Positions 20,741-29,713 of a stretch of DNA of 64,000 nucleotides are shown here, one piece after another. Both the position numbers and the translations under genes were made by a program. This DNA comes from Methylomonas sp. LW13 (GTDB lineage: Bacteria > Pseudomonadota > Gammaproteobacteria > Methylococcales > Methylomonadaceae). Positions within the stretch are counted from its first letter, which is position 1; the number at the start of each line of letters is the position of its first letter. The stretch is from contig NZ_CP033381.1 in assembly GCF_016865255.1 (NCBI RefSeq), forward strand, positions 1-64,000. The letters run 5' to 3'. The notes under the pieces are model-generated. The model ran no database searches. It saw only the letters and a list, made by a program, of their open reading frames with translations, and was not told the origin of the DNA.

Positions 20741-22477
20741 ATGACAAACCGACTGCCCCAGAAAGCGTCCTCGACTATATCGATGCTCCAGGATCTTGCG
20801 AAGTTGGCAAACTATTCTCTCATGGACACGCTCAACTGTGACCCTGACGCGACAAAATACGGTGACGACCACGCGCCGCGACAAGTCTTTACGGGACATT
20901 ATGTCCCCGTCAAGCCGACTCCAATCATAGACCCTGAGTATGTAGCTCACAGCAAAAATTTTTTTTCCGAGCTTGGCCTTGCCGACAGCATGGCAGAGTG
21001 CTCCGATTTCGTCCGCATGTTCTCCGGTGACATCTCTCAGGTTCCAGAGCCGATGCGCAAGGTTGGTTGGGCGACTGGGTACGCACTTTCCATCTACGGC
21101 ACTGAATACATTCAGCAGTGTCCGTTCCAAACTGGCAACGGATATGGAGACGGTCGTGCAATTTCTGTGCTTGAGGCCGTCATCGACGGTCGACGCTGGG
21201 AGATGCAGCTGAAAGGTGGCGGTCGCACGCCATATTGCCGTGGCGCAGACGGTCGCGCTGTCTTGCGGTCAAGTATCCGCGAGTTCTTGGCTCAGGAGCA
21301 CATGCACGCACTGGGCGTGCCGACATCGCGGTCTTTGAGTTTGTATGTTTCAAAAACGGAGAAGGTAAAGCGACCGTGGTACTCGGAGGGTTCGCGCTCG
21401 GAGAATCCTGACATGCTTATATCTGAGGCTGTCGCCATATCGACTCGCGTCGCGCCGTCGTTCATTCGCGTCGGCCAACTTGAACTATTCGCTCGCCGTA
21501 CTCGAAAAAACGAACACCCAAAAGCGCTGGAAGAACTGGCGAAGATTGTACTGCACTTGATTGATCGCGAGTACGCTGACGTGGTCAATAAGCAACTCAC
21601 AACTCCCGATAAATTGCTGTTGTTGGCGCGCGCGTTTCGTAGCCGCCTCACGTCACTGGTGGCGAACTGGATCCGCGTCGGCTTCTGCCAGGGCAACTTC
21701 AACAGCGACAACTGTGCAGTCGGAGGTTTTACACTTGATTATGGCCCCTTCGGCTTTTGCGATGTGTTTAACCCCCATTACCAACCTTGGACGGGAGGCG
21801 GTCATCACTTCTCGTTCCTGAATCAACCAAGCGCAGCGCAACGCAATTTCGATATGTTTTGTTCGGCGTTGCGGCCGTTGCTGGCATCGCATCAGGACTA
21901 TTTGCTAGAGCTCGACGAGATTCAAAGTGGATTCTCGAAAGTTATGGAAGCGCAAATGGAAAATATGTGGGCCGCCAAGCTGGGTCTTAGTACTTTGAAA
22001 ACAGCGTCTCATAAGGCATTTTGCAGCGCACTAATCAGCGAGCTTGGCACACTCATGATGCAAACGCCTGTCGATTACACTATTTTCTTCCGCGAGCTCT
22101 CGTCGATACCCGACGACATTGGCCCACTCAAGAAAAGCTTCTACAATGACGCGGCGCATGATACTAACCCCAAAGAGTTAGATAAGCGTTGGGCAGCGTG
22201 GCTCGCGAAATGGAAAACACTTCTCAGCAGTTCCAGTGAGGAAACCTCTAGGCAGATGAAGCTTGTAAACCCAAAGTACATTTTGCGAGAGTGGTTTGTT
22301 GTGCCGGCATATCAGCAAGCAGCTGTGGGAAATTATTCTCTAATTCGAGAACTTCAGGACGTGATGACGCAGCCCTATGAAGAGCAGTCGAAGGACGTGG
22401 AAGATAAATACTATCGGTTGAAACCGCCTGAGTTCTTTGAGGTGGGTGGATTGTCCCACCTTAGTTGCTCGTCGTGA
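20741..22477 (+). CDS. selO: SelO/YdiU-family protein adenylyltransferase
   Basis: SelO is a pseudokinase-fold enzyme that transfers AMP to Ser/Thr/Tyr of target proteins. The 578-residue protein has the family blocks [37 protein letters not shown], the metal/catalytic NSDN segment ([12 protein letters not shown]) and [13 protein letters not shown]. The usual HG before N-x-DN is QG here. It is longer than E. coli YdiU (478), mainly through a C-terminal extension. SelO is normally a core housekeeping gene, so its presence as transposon cargo is unusual. It has its own gap of 490 bp upstream and is probably transcribed alone. Confidence 0.88.
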   Translation: MTNRLPQKASSTISMLQDLAKLANYSLMDTLNCDPDATKYGDDHAPRQVFTGHYVPVKPTPIIDPEYVAHSKNFFSELGLADSMAECSDFVRMFSGDISQVPEPMRKVGWATGYALSIYGTEYIQQCPFQTGNGYGDGRAISVLEAVIDGRRWEMQLKGGGRTPYCRGADGRAVLRSSIREFLAQEHMHALGVPTSRSLSLYVSKTEKVKRPWYSEGSRSENPDMLISEAVAISTRVAPSFIRVGQLELFARRTRKNEHPKALEELAKIVLHLIDREYADVVNKQLTTPDKLLLLARAFRSRLTSLVANWIRVGFCQGNFNSDNCAVGGFTLDYGPFGFCDVFNPHYQPWTGGGHHFSFLNQPSAAQRNFDMFCSALRPLLASHQDYLLELDEIQSGFSKVMEAQMENMWAAKLGLSTLKTASHKAFCSALISELGTLMMQTPVDYTIFFRELSSIPDDIGPLKKSFYNDAAHDTNPKELDKRWAAWLAKWKTLLSSSSEETSRQMKLVNPKYILREWFVVPAYQQAAVGNYSLIRELQDVMTQPYEEQSKDVEDKYYRLKPPEFFEVGGLSHLSCSS

Positions 22478-22652
22478 TTCGTTGGAATTGAAAAAGTAGT
22501 GCCCGATACGAATGGCACTTACTTAAGCTTCTCGGATGCCCATATTTTTTCACGTGTTCACTCGCCTGATCGCTTGGCTCAACAAGTAAGGTATTGTTTT
22601 CATTGAAAATAAATTTTATGGTTTAACTTGATTATCCAAGAAGGGTTAATAA

Positions 22653-22901
22653 ATGCAAACTGAAATTAAGAAGTGGGGCAATAGTGCCGTGGTTCGATTG
22701 CCGGCCAGGATGCTCGCCCAATTGAAGTTGGAAGTTGGTTCATCAGTTGAACTAACTGTTGACGAAACCGGTTTTCGGATTGAACGAACAACAGCAAAAC
22801 CAAAGCTCAAGTTAGACGACTTGCTGGCCGAAATTACGCCCGATAATCGTCACGAGCCGATTGAGTGGGGAACAAGCGTTGGGCGCGAAGTTGCAATGTG
22901 A
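22653..22901 (+). CDS. mazE: MazE/PemI-like antitoxin (AbrB fold)
   Basis: An 82-residue protein with the SpoVT/AbrB swapped-hairpin DNA-binding fold: IKKWGNSAVVRLPARMLAQL, then GSSVELTVDETGFRIE. The C-terminal part (LDDLLAEITPDNRHEPIEWG) is the toxin-binding tail typical of MazE/ChpB-type antitoxins. An AAGGG ribosome site precedes the ATG. In a normal pair the MazF toxin starts in an overlap with the antitoxin stop; here an ATGTGATG overlap exists but no MazF follows, so it is an orphan antitoxin. Confidence 0.85.
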   Translation: MQTEIKKWGNSAVVRLPARMLAQLKLEVGSSVELTVDETGFRIERTTAKPKLKLDDLLAEITPDNRHEPIEWGTSVGREVAM

Positions 22902-23038
22902 TGGCTGCGAACTATCTGCCTGTTGATTCAATGGCTTTTCGCTTGCTAGTTGCAAAATGGCGTCTAATTTTCACCACAATGTTAAAGTCTGAGATCAAGC
23001 AAAAAGTGTCATATATAAATCCGCCTTATCAAATCTAA
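22901..23038 (+). pseudogene. Remnant ORF in the MazF toxin position
   Basis: A 45-codon ORF starts in the overlap with the mazE stop (ATGTGATG). Its first residues MAANYLPV resemble the N-terminus of MazF proteins, but the RNA-binding core (GDIVW...G.RP) is absent and the rest is unrecognisable. The likely history is deletion or decay of a toxin gene. Confidence 0.35.
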
Positions 23039-23040
23039 TG

Positions 23041-23832
23041 TTAAACAACTTTCACAGTCCGGCATTTAGGATAGCCACTACATCCCCAAAATTGATTGCC
23101 TTGGTTGTCTCCGGTTTTAGCGGTTCTTAGGATCATCGGTTTTCCGCATTTAGGACAGGCGTTTTCAGGTTGCTGCTGCTTTTGCTCAACAATGGTCTTA
23201 ACATGTCTGACATGCTCTATATGGGTTTTGATAGAGGGCTTTAGACGACCCGCTTGGATTTTGCGGCACACCACCGCGATCTCGCTTTCGCTCAATAGGC
23301 GCTGTTGTTTACTTTTGATAAAGCGAATGTAACCACCGGCATAGACGACATTCTCTGGCATGGGCGTTTTAAACTCACTATCACCGACAAACACTACTAA
23401 CGAAAAAAGTTTGCTAGGTTCAATCTCCAATGCCGATTGCAGCGTCTGCGTGTGCTTATAGTTTTGATGCAAGGGATTTTGGAACTGGTTTTTGTGCTTG
23501 TATATTTGCTGCGTCCACATCTTTTGCTGCGCACTACCAAATATCCAACCTTTTAAATTCTTGGTTTCAATGACGAAAATGCCATATGGCGATACGATCA
23601 CATGATCCACCTGCGTCGAACCGTCTTCCGTGGGCAGCGTGACGTTTTTGAATAAGCGATAGATGTTTTTATCCAGAAACAACGCGGCCGCCAAGTTGAC
23701 TAAGGCTTCTCCGATGACACCTTTCATGAACGGTGTTTTCAACAAGCCGATGACGATCAACAAGACAAACAGCCATCCATAGCTTGCTATCATAGGCGCA
23801 AACGCTTGTAACAGAATTTGGTTAATATCCAT
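23041..23832 (-). CDS. NERD-domain protein with topoisomerase-type zinc finger
   Basis: A 263-residue protein with one N-terminal membrane segment (YGWLFVLLIVIGLL), a NERD (nuclease-related) domain with GEALVN and QVDHVIVSPYGIFVIETKN (the D...ExK-like nuclease core), and a C-terminal topoisomerase-I-type zinc finger CPKCGKPM...FWGCSGYPKC. Such proteins are widespread in accessory regions and presumed to act on DNA at the membrane; the exact role is unknown. It is convergent with mazE and divergent from the SRAP gene, which starts 66 bp away. Confidence 0.85.
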   Translation of the reverse strand: MDINQILLQAFAPMIASYGWLFVLLIVIGLLKTPFMKGVIGEALVNLAAALFLDKNIYRLFKNVTLPTEDGSTQVDHVIVSPYGIFVIETKNLKGWIFGSAQQKMWTQQIYKHKNQFQNPLHQNYKHTQTLQSALEIEPSKLFSLVVFVGDSEFKTPMPENVVYAGGYIRFIKSKQQRLLSESEIAVVCRKIQAGRLKPSIKTHIEHVRHVKTIVEQKQQQPENACPKCGKPMILRTAKTGDNQGNQFWGCSGYPKCRTVKVV

Positions 23833-23898
23833 TTAATGAGTCCAATGGTGGGTTTAATCGTTATGGGTCTTACGAACCACAGGTAAGGAATGGTCGGT

Positions 23899-24552
23899 AT
23901 GTGCGGTCGCTACAACCTCACGGCAACGCCGGAAAGCATAGCTGAACATTTTGAGTTACCACGCTTGCCGAGCTTTCAACCCAGCTACAACATCACTCCC
24001 GCACAAAAAATCCTTTGCATCGTTCAGCTAGACGACCAATCATTAAAATCGGTAAACCTGTTTTGGGGCTTAGTGCCATCCTGGTCTAAAGACGATAAAA
24101 ACAGCCATCACCTGATCAACGCCCGTGCTGAAACCATCAGAGAAAAACCCAGTTTTCGGGCTGCCTTTCATAAGCGCCGCTGCTTAATCGTCGCAAACGG
24201 ATTTTATGAGTGGCAGAAATTGGCATCGCACAAACAAGCGTTTCATATCCATCGTCAAGACAATCAGTTATTTGCCTTTGCTGGACTCTGGGAACATTGG
24301 GAGCACGATGCGAAAACGCTCTATTCCTGCACCATCATCACGACCGCTGCAACGACACTGATGCGACCGATTCATGAGCGTATGCCGGTTATCATACCAA
24401 TAGCCCATTACCGGGATTGGTTGGATAAATCAGCAGGGGAAGATGACGTGTTTCGACTCCTGGATAATCATGCTTACGCTGATATGACTACAACACCGAT
24501 TAGCGATTATGTGAATAATCCAACGCATGATGACGAGCGGTGCTTAAATTGA
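23899..24552 (+). CDS. SRAP (YedK/HMCES-type) abasic-site protein
   Basis: SRAP proteins form a thiazolidine crosslink to abasic sites in single-stranded DNA through the N-terminal Cys. I start at ATG 23899 because the catalytic Cys must be residue 2 (MCGRYNL) and AAGGA lies ten bases upstream; the ATG at 23890 would add three residues and block the active site. Other family blocks: LINARAETIREKPSFR, GFYEWQK (catalytic Glu) and PIHERMPVII (catalytic His). The 217-residue length is normal. It sits beside a NERD gene in the cargo, suggesting a DNA-maintenance function. Confidence 0.93.
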   Translation: MCGRYNLTATPESIAEHFELPRLPSFQPSYNITPAQKILCIVQLDDQSLKSVNLFWGLVPSWSKDDKNSHHLINARAETIREKPSFRAAFHKRRCLIVANGFYEWQKLASHKQAFHIHRQDNQLFAFAGLWEHWEHDAKTLYSCTIITTAATTLMRPIHERMPVIIPIAHYRDWLDKSAGEDDVFRLLDNHAYADMTTTPISDYVNNPTHDDERCLN

Positions 24553-24649
24553 ATGTGGATATGTCCTTGCGAAGGTGTTGAAGTAGCGATTTGTAATTGG
24601 ACGGCATTTGACTAGGCTAGTTAATCCAATAATGGCAAATTACTAGGCT

Positions 24650-25240
24650 ATGGAAACTGAAAGAGGCAAACTGGTTCGTTGGATAGACGATAAAGGATTT
24701 GGATTCATAAAATCGGAGTCAGGCGGTACCGATATTTTTATCCACATATCGGCGTTAAGAACCATGAGTCGGCCGCCTGTTGTCGGTGACATTATTTTTT
24801 ACGAAACAAGCCTTGATGATAAAGGCAAGCTACGCGCAATCAACGCAAAAATTGACGGAGTTTCTCAGGTTTTAACGGTTGCTCCAATAGACAGGAAGCC
24901 CAGAACACAAAAAACTGGCGCTCCGCAGCAAAGACTCCCCAGAAGTTTCAACACCTATAGGCCACCGTATAAGAAATCTGGATATAGATTTATTACAGTG
25001 CTGCTTGTGGTTGCTGGAGTTTCGATCCTCAGCAAGTTTGGTAATCAAAATGTAACTACTGGTCAGCCAGTATTACCAATAGCTGAACCACCAAAACCGA
25101 CTCAGAATTTCCAGTGTCTCGGCAAGGTGCATTGCTCGGAAATGACCTCGTATGAAGAAGCCGAATTTTATCTACAAAATTGCCCTGGCACGAAGATGGA
25201 TGGTGACAATGACGGCATTCCTTGCGAACAACAGTTCTAG
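24650..25240 (+). CDS. Cold-shock domain / membrane / Excalibur-domain protein
   Basis: Residues 1-70 are a cold-shock domain (RGKLVRWIDDKGFGFIKSES, then IFIHISAL), expected to bind single-stranded nucleic acid. A linker rich in Pro and basic residues leads to one membrane helix (FITVLLVVAGVSILSKF), and the C-terminus is an Excalibur calcium-binding-type motif with conserved Cys (CPGTKMDGDNDGIPCE). CSD-membrane-Excalibur fusions are known from many proteobacteria, but their function is unclear. The gene stands alone with about 97 bp upstream. Confidence 0.85.
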   Translation: METERGKLVRWIDDKGFGFIKSESGGTDIFIHISALRTMSRPPVVGDIIFYETSLDDKGKLRAINAKIDGVSQVLTVAPIDRKPRTQKTGAPQQRLPRSFNTYRPPYKKSGYRFITVLLVVAGVSILSKFGNQNVTTGQPVLPIAEPPKPTQNFQCLGKVHCSEMTSYEEAEFYLQNCPGTKMDGDNDGIPCEQQF

Positions 25241-25295
25241 CTCATAGAAAGCTAGGCGCTTCGCATATTCGTGGCTAAATGACGGGGGGATACGC

Positions 25296-25565
25296 TTGAA
25301 GAAACTCATAGGTGGGGTTGTCTGCGTTTTAGTTCTATCCGGTTGCGCAACTTTCAAAAGCTTAAACGCGGAGGTGCCCTTGTATGAACGCATATTCATG
25401 TATAGCGGAACCAGACTGGATTGGGCAACGTTAGAAAACGACGATGTGACTATCCGAAAACTTAAGGCTGAACCTCCGGGCTATCCTCTAGTTGACCTGC
25501 CATTTAGTTTTGCGTTGGATTCTTTGTTTTTACCGTTAGCAATTAGTGCCGAGATTTTTCACTGA
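25296..25565 (+). CDS. YceK/YidQ-family lipoprotein
   Basis: An 89-residue protein beginning with a lipoprotein signal (MKKLIGGVVCVLVLSGCATF; lipobox LSGC). The rest fits the YceK/YidQ family: YSGTRLDW and YPLVDLPFSFALDSLFLP. The start is TTG at 25296, supported by a G-rich ribosome site about 12 bases upstream and by the signal peptide. Function in the envelope is unknown. Confidence 0.82.
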   Translation: MKKLIGGVVCVLVLSGCATFKSLNAEVPLYERIFMYSGTRLDWATLENDDVTIRKLKAEPPGYPLVDLPFSFALDSLFLPLAISAEIFH

Positions 25566-25921
25566 TTGCAACTTTTAAAGCTCGTACCGGTATCGATTGC
25601 AACCAATTTGTGACTAGCTTTTAAATTCCATGCAGAATTTCCTGGCTGTTTACTATCTACGGCTACGCGCCGATTTGGGCTTGGACAACCTGTCGCACCA
25701 GCCAAAGCCCTGTTTGCCGGCGATAAAGCCTAATACGACCAAGCCTTCGAGCAATACAAAACCAACCGCCATCAGGAAATCTTAAGTCGCGACTATTTGC
25801 AACCCTCGAGGGGACGAATATTGGTTTGAGCCCAATGTCGAACATTTCGAAAAACTGATTGTTGGCGCAAATCGAAAATTGACCATGGCTTTATTGGTTC
25901 AGCGCATTAATTCCATTAGAC
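25566..25921. other. Intergenic region with decayed coding look
   Basis: No intact gene. Short open stretches such as AGDKAYDQAFEQYKTNRHQE (about 25715-25780) and FEPNVEHFEKLIVGANRKL (about 25820-25885) look like pieces of a decayed gene in shifting frames. I do not recognise the family. Confidence 0.35.
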
Positions 25922-26608
25922 TCATCTCGCTGGTTTTTCTTGATGTGTTTGTTCTAGTAGCTCCGCAGGGGAAAGAACAGAGGAATGGCCGTTTTGTGGG
26001 AAATAATGAACGAGCTTTGTGTCGGGCGCTGCACCGGCACAGTTCCTTGCTCCGCACATTAAATACAAGAGTTTTTGAGACTGCCCATTTATGGATACTG
26101 TGACCATTTCATGATCAGGAATTGACTTACTATCAAGCTTCGCATAAACGGATGAAGCCAATGCTTTGCCTTTAGATTCAAAATGCGCCAATGAAAGGAT
26201 GAGCGCGAAAAATATAGTAAGGAGAAAAGCTGATTTTATAGAGTGTCGTTTTTCGCGTTTCTCGGTATCGGAATCTTTACGCTTTCCCAGCAATTTAAAT
26301 TTTAGCTTTAAAAATCGGCGCTTTCGTTTCAAATTGTGTCGCAATGCGTCATTCACCTCGGGCAATATTGCATGTGAGTATGCAAATCTGCAAACCGTGT
26401 ATATCGCCAAACCTGTTAGAACTGGCCCAAAGGAAATTACAAATCCGTGATATAAAATCTGTTGAAAGTTACGGTCAAGAACATCGCTATCCAACCCCAA
26501 TTGTCGAAGAAATCCACCCGTGTAGGCAGCACTCGCACAGTATAAAAACGACGTTATAGCGGCAAGTCCTAAACCGCTGTCTAGTAGTGAGTTTTGTCTA
26601 TTGTCCAT
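25922..26608 (-). CDS. Hypothetical membrane protein with extracytoplasmic C-terminal domain
   Basis: A 228-residue protein of unknown family. Three hydrophobic segments are visible: LGLAAITSFLYCASAAYTGG, GFVISFGPVLTGLAIYTVCRF (first 20 residues) and AFLLTIFFALILSLAHF. A very basic stretch lies between the second and third (RHNLKRKRRFLKLKFKLLGK), so this loop is cytoplasmic and the C-terminal ~75 residues, with two Cys, are probably outside. No neighbour in the same direction. Confidence 0.65.
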   Translation of the reverse strand: MDNRQNSLLDSGLGLAAITSFLYCASAAYTGGFLRQLGLDSDVLDRNFQQILYHGFVISFGPVLTGLAIYTVCRFAYSHAILPEVNDALRHNLKRKRRFLKLKFKLLGKRKDSDTEKREKRHSIKSAFLLTIFFALILSLAHFESKGKALASSVYAKLDSKSIPDHEMVTVSINGQSQKLLYLMCGARNCAGAAPDTKLVHYFPQNGHSSVLSPAELLEQTHQEKPAR

Positions 26609-27114
26609 AGAAATAAATTATTTACAGTTTTCATGAAATCGAGCTTCAAATGAGGTAATTAACTAAGACGACTCCACTAGAGAAAAATATGAGTCACAAG
26701 TTGCAGTGAGCTCTTTAGTTCGCCAGTTAGGGCTACATACCCTTTAAGTATCAGTTTCTAAGATTCCTGGGTTATATCACTTGCTGCACTTGCTTGCTGT
26801 AAGAGTCGATCTTGTGACTCCCCCCGGCGATCTTCCAGCTAAATGGCGCGATAAAATGTTATCCGAAGCCCAACCGATATAACATTCTGGTTATGCCATG
26901 GATGAATGTCGGCTTTGGAGGGGTAGCGAATTGGTTCTATCAACCCAATTGTGCCATTGACCAGCTATAGGCTTAACGACAACTTCATGGGTGGAGCGGT
27001 CAAAAAAGTATTGAAAAATATATTTTCGCAGAAGTGTCAACTTTTTTGTAAACTACTTCTAGTATACTTTGAATAAAGCACACTTACATAACCATGATAA
27101 TAAGGAGATAAGTT
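26609..27114. other. Intergenic region with nucleotidyltransferase relic and promoter-like DNA
   Basis: Holds a 3' fragment of an MntA-type gene (26772-26882). Just before the next gene, a TATACT hexamer (about 27062) and a partial dyad GAAGTGTCAACTT/GTAAACTACTTC (about 27031-27060) look like a promoter with an operator for the three-gene operon. An AAGGAG ribosome site precedes ATG 27115. The rest shows nothing clear. Confidence 0.5.
26772..26882 (+). pseudogene. 3' relic of an MntA-like nucleotidyltransferase
   Basis: The open frame ending in TAA at 26880-26882 reads LLAVRVDLVTPPGDLPAKW then RDKMLSEAQPI. This parallels the C-terminus of the intact MntA-like protein just outside the transposon (LLAVPVDLLTPGDLPAKF... 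ILAEAQPV). The catalytic GS...DxD part is absent, so this is a truncated relic of the same family carried inside the element. Confidence 0.75.
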
Positions 27115-27897
27115 ATGAATTCCACTGCGCTTGGGACGTGGCGTAATCCGCCGCTCGTCTATGTTGTCGCGGAACTTGCCATCTCCCCCTACTACTCAAT
27201 GAGCAACAAGGTTCCTGGACTTCAGGATAGCCTAAGAAACACATTTCCTCGAACGGTTGAAGCTAAAGAGCTAATTGTCGATGGGGTCAAACCCACTCCA
27301 CAGCCCTTATGGCAACTGTTGTCAGCTGATCAAAAACTCGGTGTCCAATTGGGTACTCGCGCGATCTCGTTGCATGCAACGAGCTATGTTCAATCGAGTG
27401 ATTTCTTAAGTCGTTGGGCTGAGGTGTTGGACGCCATTCAAAATGCCAGCCTTGGGGCATTCGTCGAGCGAGCAGGATTGAGATATATTGACTTGATTGT
27501 TCCGTCCACGGACCATTCTCCAGCTGACTATTTAGCAGATGGACTAAAAGGTATTGAACCGGAAGGAGCTCGCTCTAAAGGCTCCATGTGGGCTGCAGCG
27601 TTTCAGTTTGACGGAAGTTTGGTAAATCTTCGCGCGGCTGCGCCTGCACCACAGGGCCTCTTGTTGCCGCCGGATTTCAATGCACTACCGCTAAACAAGC
27701 CAGTAAAAATGCACGAAGCTGAGAAACACATCCAGAACGGACAGACGATAGGATTCGTCGATACTGACTGCCTCAAGGAGATCGGGCAAGTATTTGATGC
27801 AGGAGAACTTTTGGGGATTTATACGGAAATGCAAAAACTGACATCGAGAACTTTCAAGGCCTCACTATCTAATACTGCGAAAGGAGAATGGATGTGA
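27115..27897 (+). CDS. TIGR04255-family protein
   Basis: A 260-residue protein with the features of the sporadically distributed TIGR04255 family: NPPLVYVVAELAISPYYSM near the start, VPGLQDSLRNTFPR, and the central VERAGLRYIDLIVPS block. The family's biochemical role is unknown; it is scattered across genomes, often near HTH proteins. An AAGGAG ribosome site precedes the ATG. Its stop overlaps the next gene by 10 bp, so the pair is translationally coupled, and a third gene follows at once. Confidence 0.8.
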   Translation: MNSTALGTWRNPPLVYVVAELAISPYYSMSNKVPGLQDSLRNTFPRTVEAKELIVDGVKPTPQPLWQLLSADQKLGVQLGTRAISLHATSYVQSSDFLSRWAEVLDAIQNASLGAFVERAGLRYIDLIVPSTDHSPADYLADGLKGIEPEGARSKGSMWAAAFQFDGSLVNLRAAAPAPQGLLLPPDFNALPLNKPVKMHEAEKHIQNGQTIGFVDTDCLKEIGQVFDAGELLGIYTEMQKLTSRTFKASLSNTAKGEWM

Positions 27898-28703
27898 ACA
27901 ACACAATAGAGACACGCCAATACACAGCTTGCCAAGCAACACTGTTGCAGCAGCGGCCTAGCGATATTATTTCTGCTGTTGAAAACACGGTAGAAACATT
28001 CGTGGCGTCCCATTCTGGAAGGGTTCAGGTAGTTTACTCTGACGATCAGGCTCAAGCTTTAGCTTCAAGCGTTGCAGGTCTTCACAACTTGGGAAAAGGG
28101 TTTGGTAAGGCTCTGACCGCCGGCACTGTGGCATATGTTCTCAGCGTTTCTTCGCCAACGAACGCACCCGAGTTGTTCACTGCTCCGGACGAGATCCCTC
28201 GCGAGAATGCTTGGAGCCGCTGGTCGGAACAAGCCAAAGAGGCTCTGCAGAACGCAGCGTTGAAGGAACTGCACCCTTCGACAGCAGTCGCTCGCCTTCG
28301 AGTTGATCGCCTCGCAACGCTCCAAGCGGCTTTCGGATTTACGACTCAGGATATGGCATCAGTCCTTGGTATTTCGCGACAACAGCTTTATAAGTGGCTT
28401 GATGCTGCCAATCCGATACAAATTCAAGAGGCGGGTCGTGTGCGTCTATCGATAGTAGAACGTATTGCGAAAGAATGGATGTCACGATCTAAAGTACCAC
28501 TCAGTTCGGTAAGTCGTGAAAATGTGGCGGGAGGAAGTTCCGTACTCTCCATGATGACTGCGGATATCATGGACGAAACCGTAATTGTGGGTAGCTTTGA
28601 TGAACTATTGGCCAAGCTTCAGACAAAACCCAAAACACGTAGCCAGCGGCTTCGCGAGGCCGGGTTTACCCGACGAACATCCTCTCTTCCTTTGGACGAC
28701 TAA
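27888..28703 (+). CDS. HTH protein partner of the TIGR04255 operon
   Basis: A 271-residue protein. Residues about 144-172 form a helix-turn-helix (LQAAFGFTTQDMASVLGISR, then QQLYKWLD) in a context resembling MbcA/ParS-type antitoxins, followed by helical sequence and a basic C-terminus (TKPKTRSQRLREAGF). The N-terminal 140 residues show no recognised domain. It overlaps the upstream gene by 10 bp and ends 11 bp before the third gene. It could be the operon's regulator or an antitoxin-like component; neither is shown. Confidence 0.65.
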   Translation: MDVNNTIETRQYTACQATLLQQRPSDIISAVENTVETFVASHSGRVQVVYSDDQAQALASSVAGLHNLGKGFGKALTAGTVAYVLSVSSPTNAPELFTAPDEIPRENAWSRWSEQAKEALQNAALKELHPSTAVARLRVDRLATLQAAFGFTTQDMASVLGISRQQLYKWLDAANPIQIQEAGRVRLSIVERIAKEWMSRSKVPLSSVSRENVAGGSSVLSMMTADIMDETVIVGSFDELLAKLQTKPKTRSQRLREAGFTRRTSSLPLDD

Positions 28704-28714
28704 GAGGGCTTTCC

Positions 28715-29545
28715 TTGGCATTTGGTGATGATATTACTCTGCGTGGGTGGCGTACTGGGTCCGTGATATCAGTTGAAATGCTTACTCTGCTCCAACCCCA
28801 CTTAACAAGGCACGATCAGCAATCGACATTAGTTGCGACGGATGATTGGCTTGTAGTTATTTCGCAAACTTGCGACATCGTCGCTCCGAAATTAGAGGCA
28901 GAACCATTAGTAGAATTGCTGCTTTGCAAGCCCATTTCAGGCAAACCTCGCAAAGGCCAACGCAACCTGGAGTCAACCCGTTATCTCGATTTTCGCCCAA
29001 ATCGGGAAACACACCCTGACATTGTTTTATCAGCACACGCAGTAGCAGATCGTCATGTAATCCCGCGCGATTTGCTCACAACCAATGAGCCCGATAGAGT
29101 TCGTTGGTTAGACCATATTTCATCTCAAAGGATATTGGCATGGTATGCGCTTCGCGCAGGACGCCCATCATGGCCAAATAACTTATGTGATCGTATTCGA
29201 AATGCAACGGGGGCCCTAAAAGATGCGCTTGATCTTGATCTGTTCGCCAACGATAAATCCGAAGTAAGAGTTGCTATCGCGGAAAAGGACCAAGAGCTCG
29301 AAAATGGCGAGTCATATCATTTAGCCGTTTACTTTGTGGTCGATGAAGACACCTGGAATGGTGATAGTGACGATCGAAAAGCCATCAACATAGCATTTGC
29401 AAAATTTGTCTCTGAACTAGATGCTTGCGAAGGGATAGATGTAAATCAAGATTTGAGTGGAGTCGTACCTGGAAATGAGTTTAGCTGGCAGGAAACTCAG
29501 CAGACTGATCAATGGAACTTCGCGAATCTGAGCCATCGGGATTAA
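28715..29545 (+). CDS. Unknown protein with SQTCDIV motif, third gene of the operon
   Basis: A 276-residue protein starting with TTG at 28715; an AGAGGG ribosome site at 28703-28708 supports this start. The most distinctive part is DDWLVVISQTCDIVAPKLEA followed by EPLVELLLCKPI, then an HVIPRDLL block. The C-terminal half is acidic. I do not recognise a known fold, although the SQTCDI block looks like a family signature. Spacing of 11 bp after the HTH gene indicates one transcript. Possibly the effector of a three-gene system, by inference from operon layout only. Confidence 0.6.
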   Translation: MAFGDDITLRGWRTGSVISVEMLTLLQPHLTRHDQQSTLVATDDWLVVISQTCDIVAPKLEAEPLVELLLCKPISGKPRKGQRNLESTRYLDFRPNRETHPDIVLSAHAVADRHVIPRDLLTTNEPDRVRWLDHISSQRILAWYALRAGRPSWPNNLCDRIRNATGALKDALDLDLFANDKSEVRVAIAEKDQELENGESYHLAVYFVVDEDTWNGDSDDRKAINIAFAKFVSELDACEGIDVNQDLSGVVPGNEFSWQETQQTDQWNFANLSHRD

Positions 29546-29713
29546 TCTAAATGACAACAACTCACAAACCCCTCGTTGTCCTAAGGTGTTACGGACTTGA
29601 GTTATAACCGGTGTTAATATCGTTTCAAGGGCCTGATCGACTTCGTGATAATTGAAAAAAACGATAAATATTTTAATTAGGTGAACTTTTGTAACTTTTA
29701 CGAGGCAATCAAA

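Noticed and set aside
22545-22560. CACGTG in TTTCACGTGTTC as a third parS site
   Set aside because: The right arm does not match the consensus, and the site lies inside the transposon far from the tandem pair.
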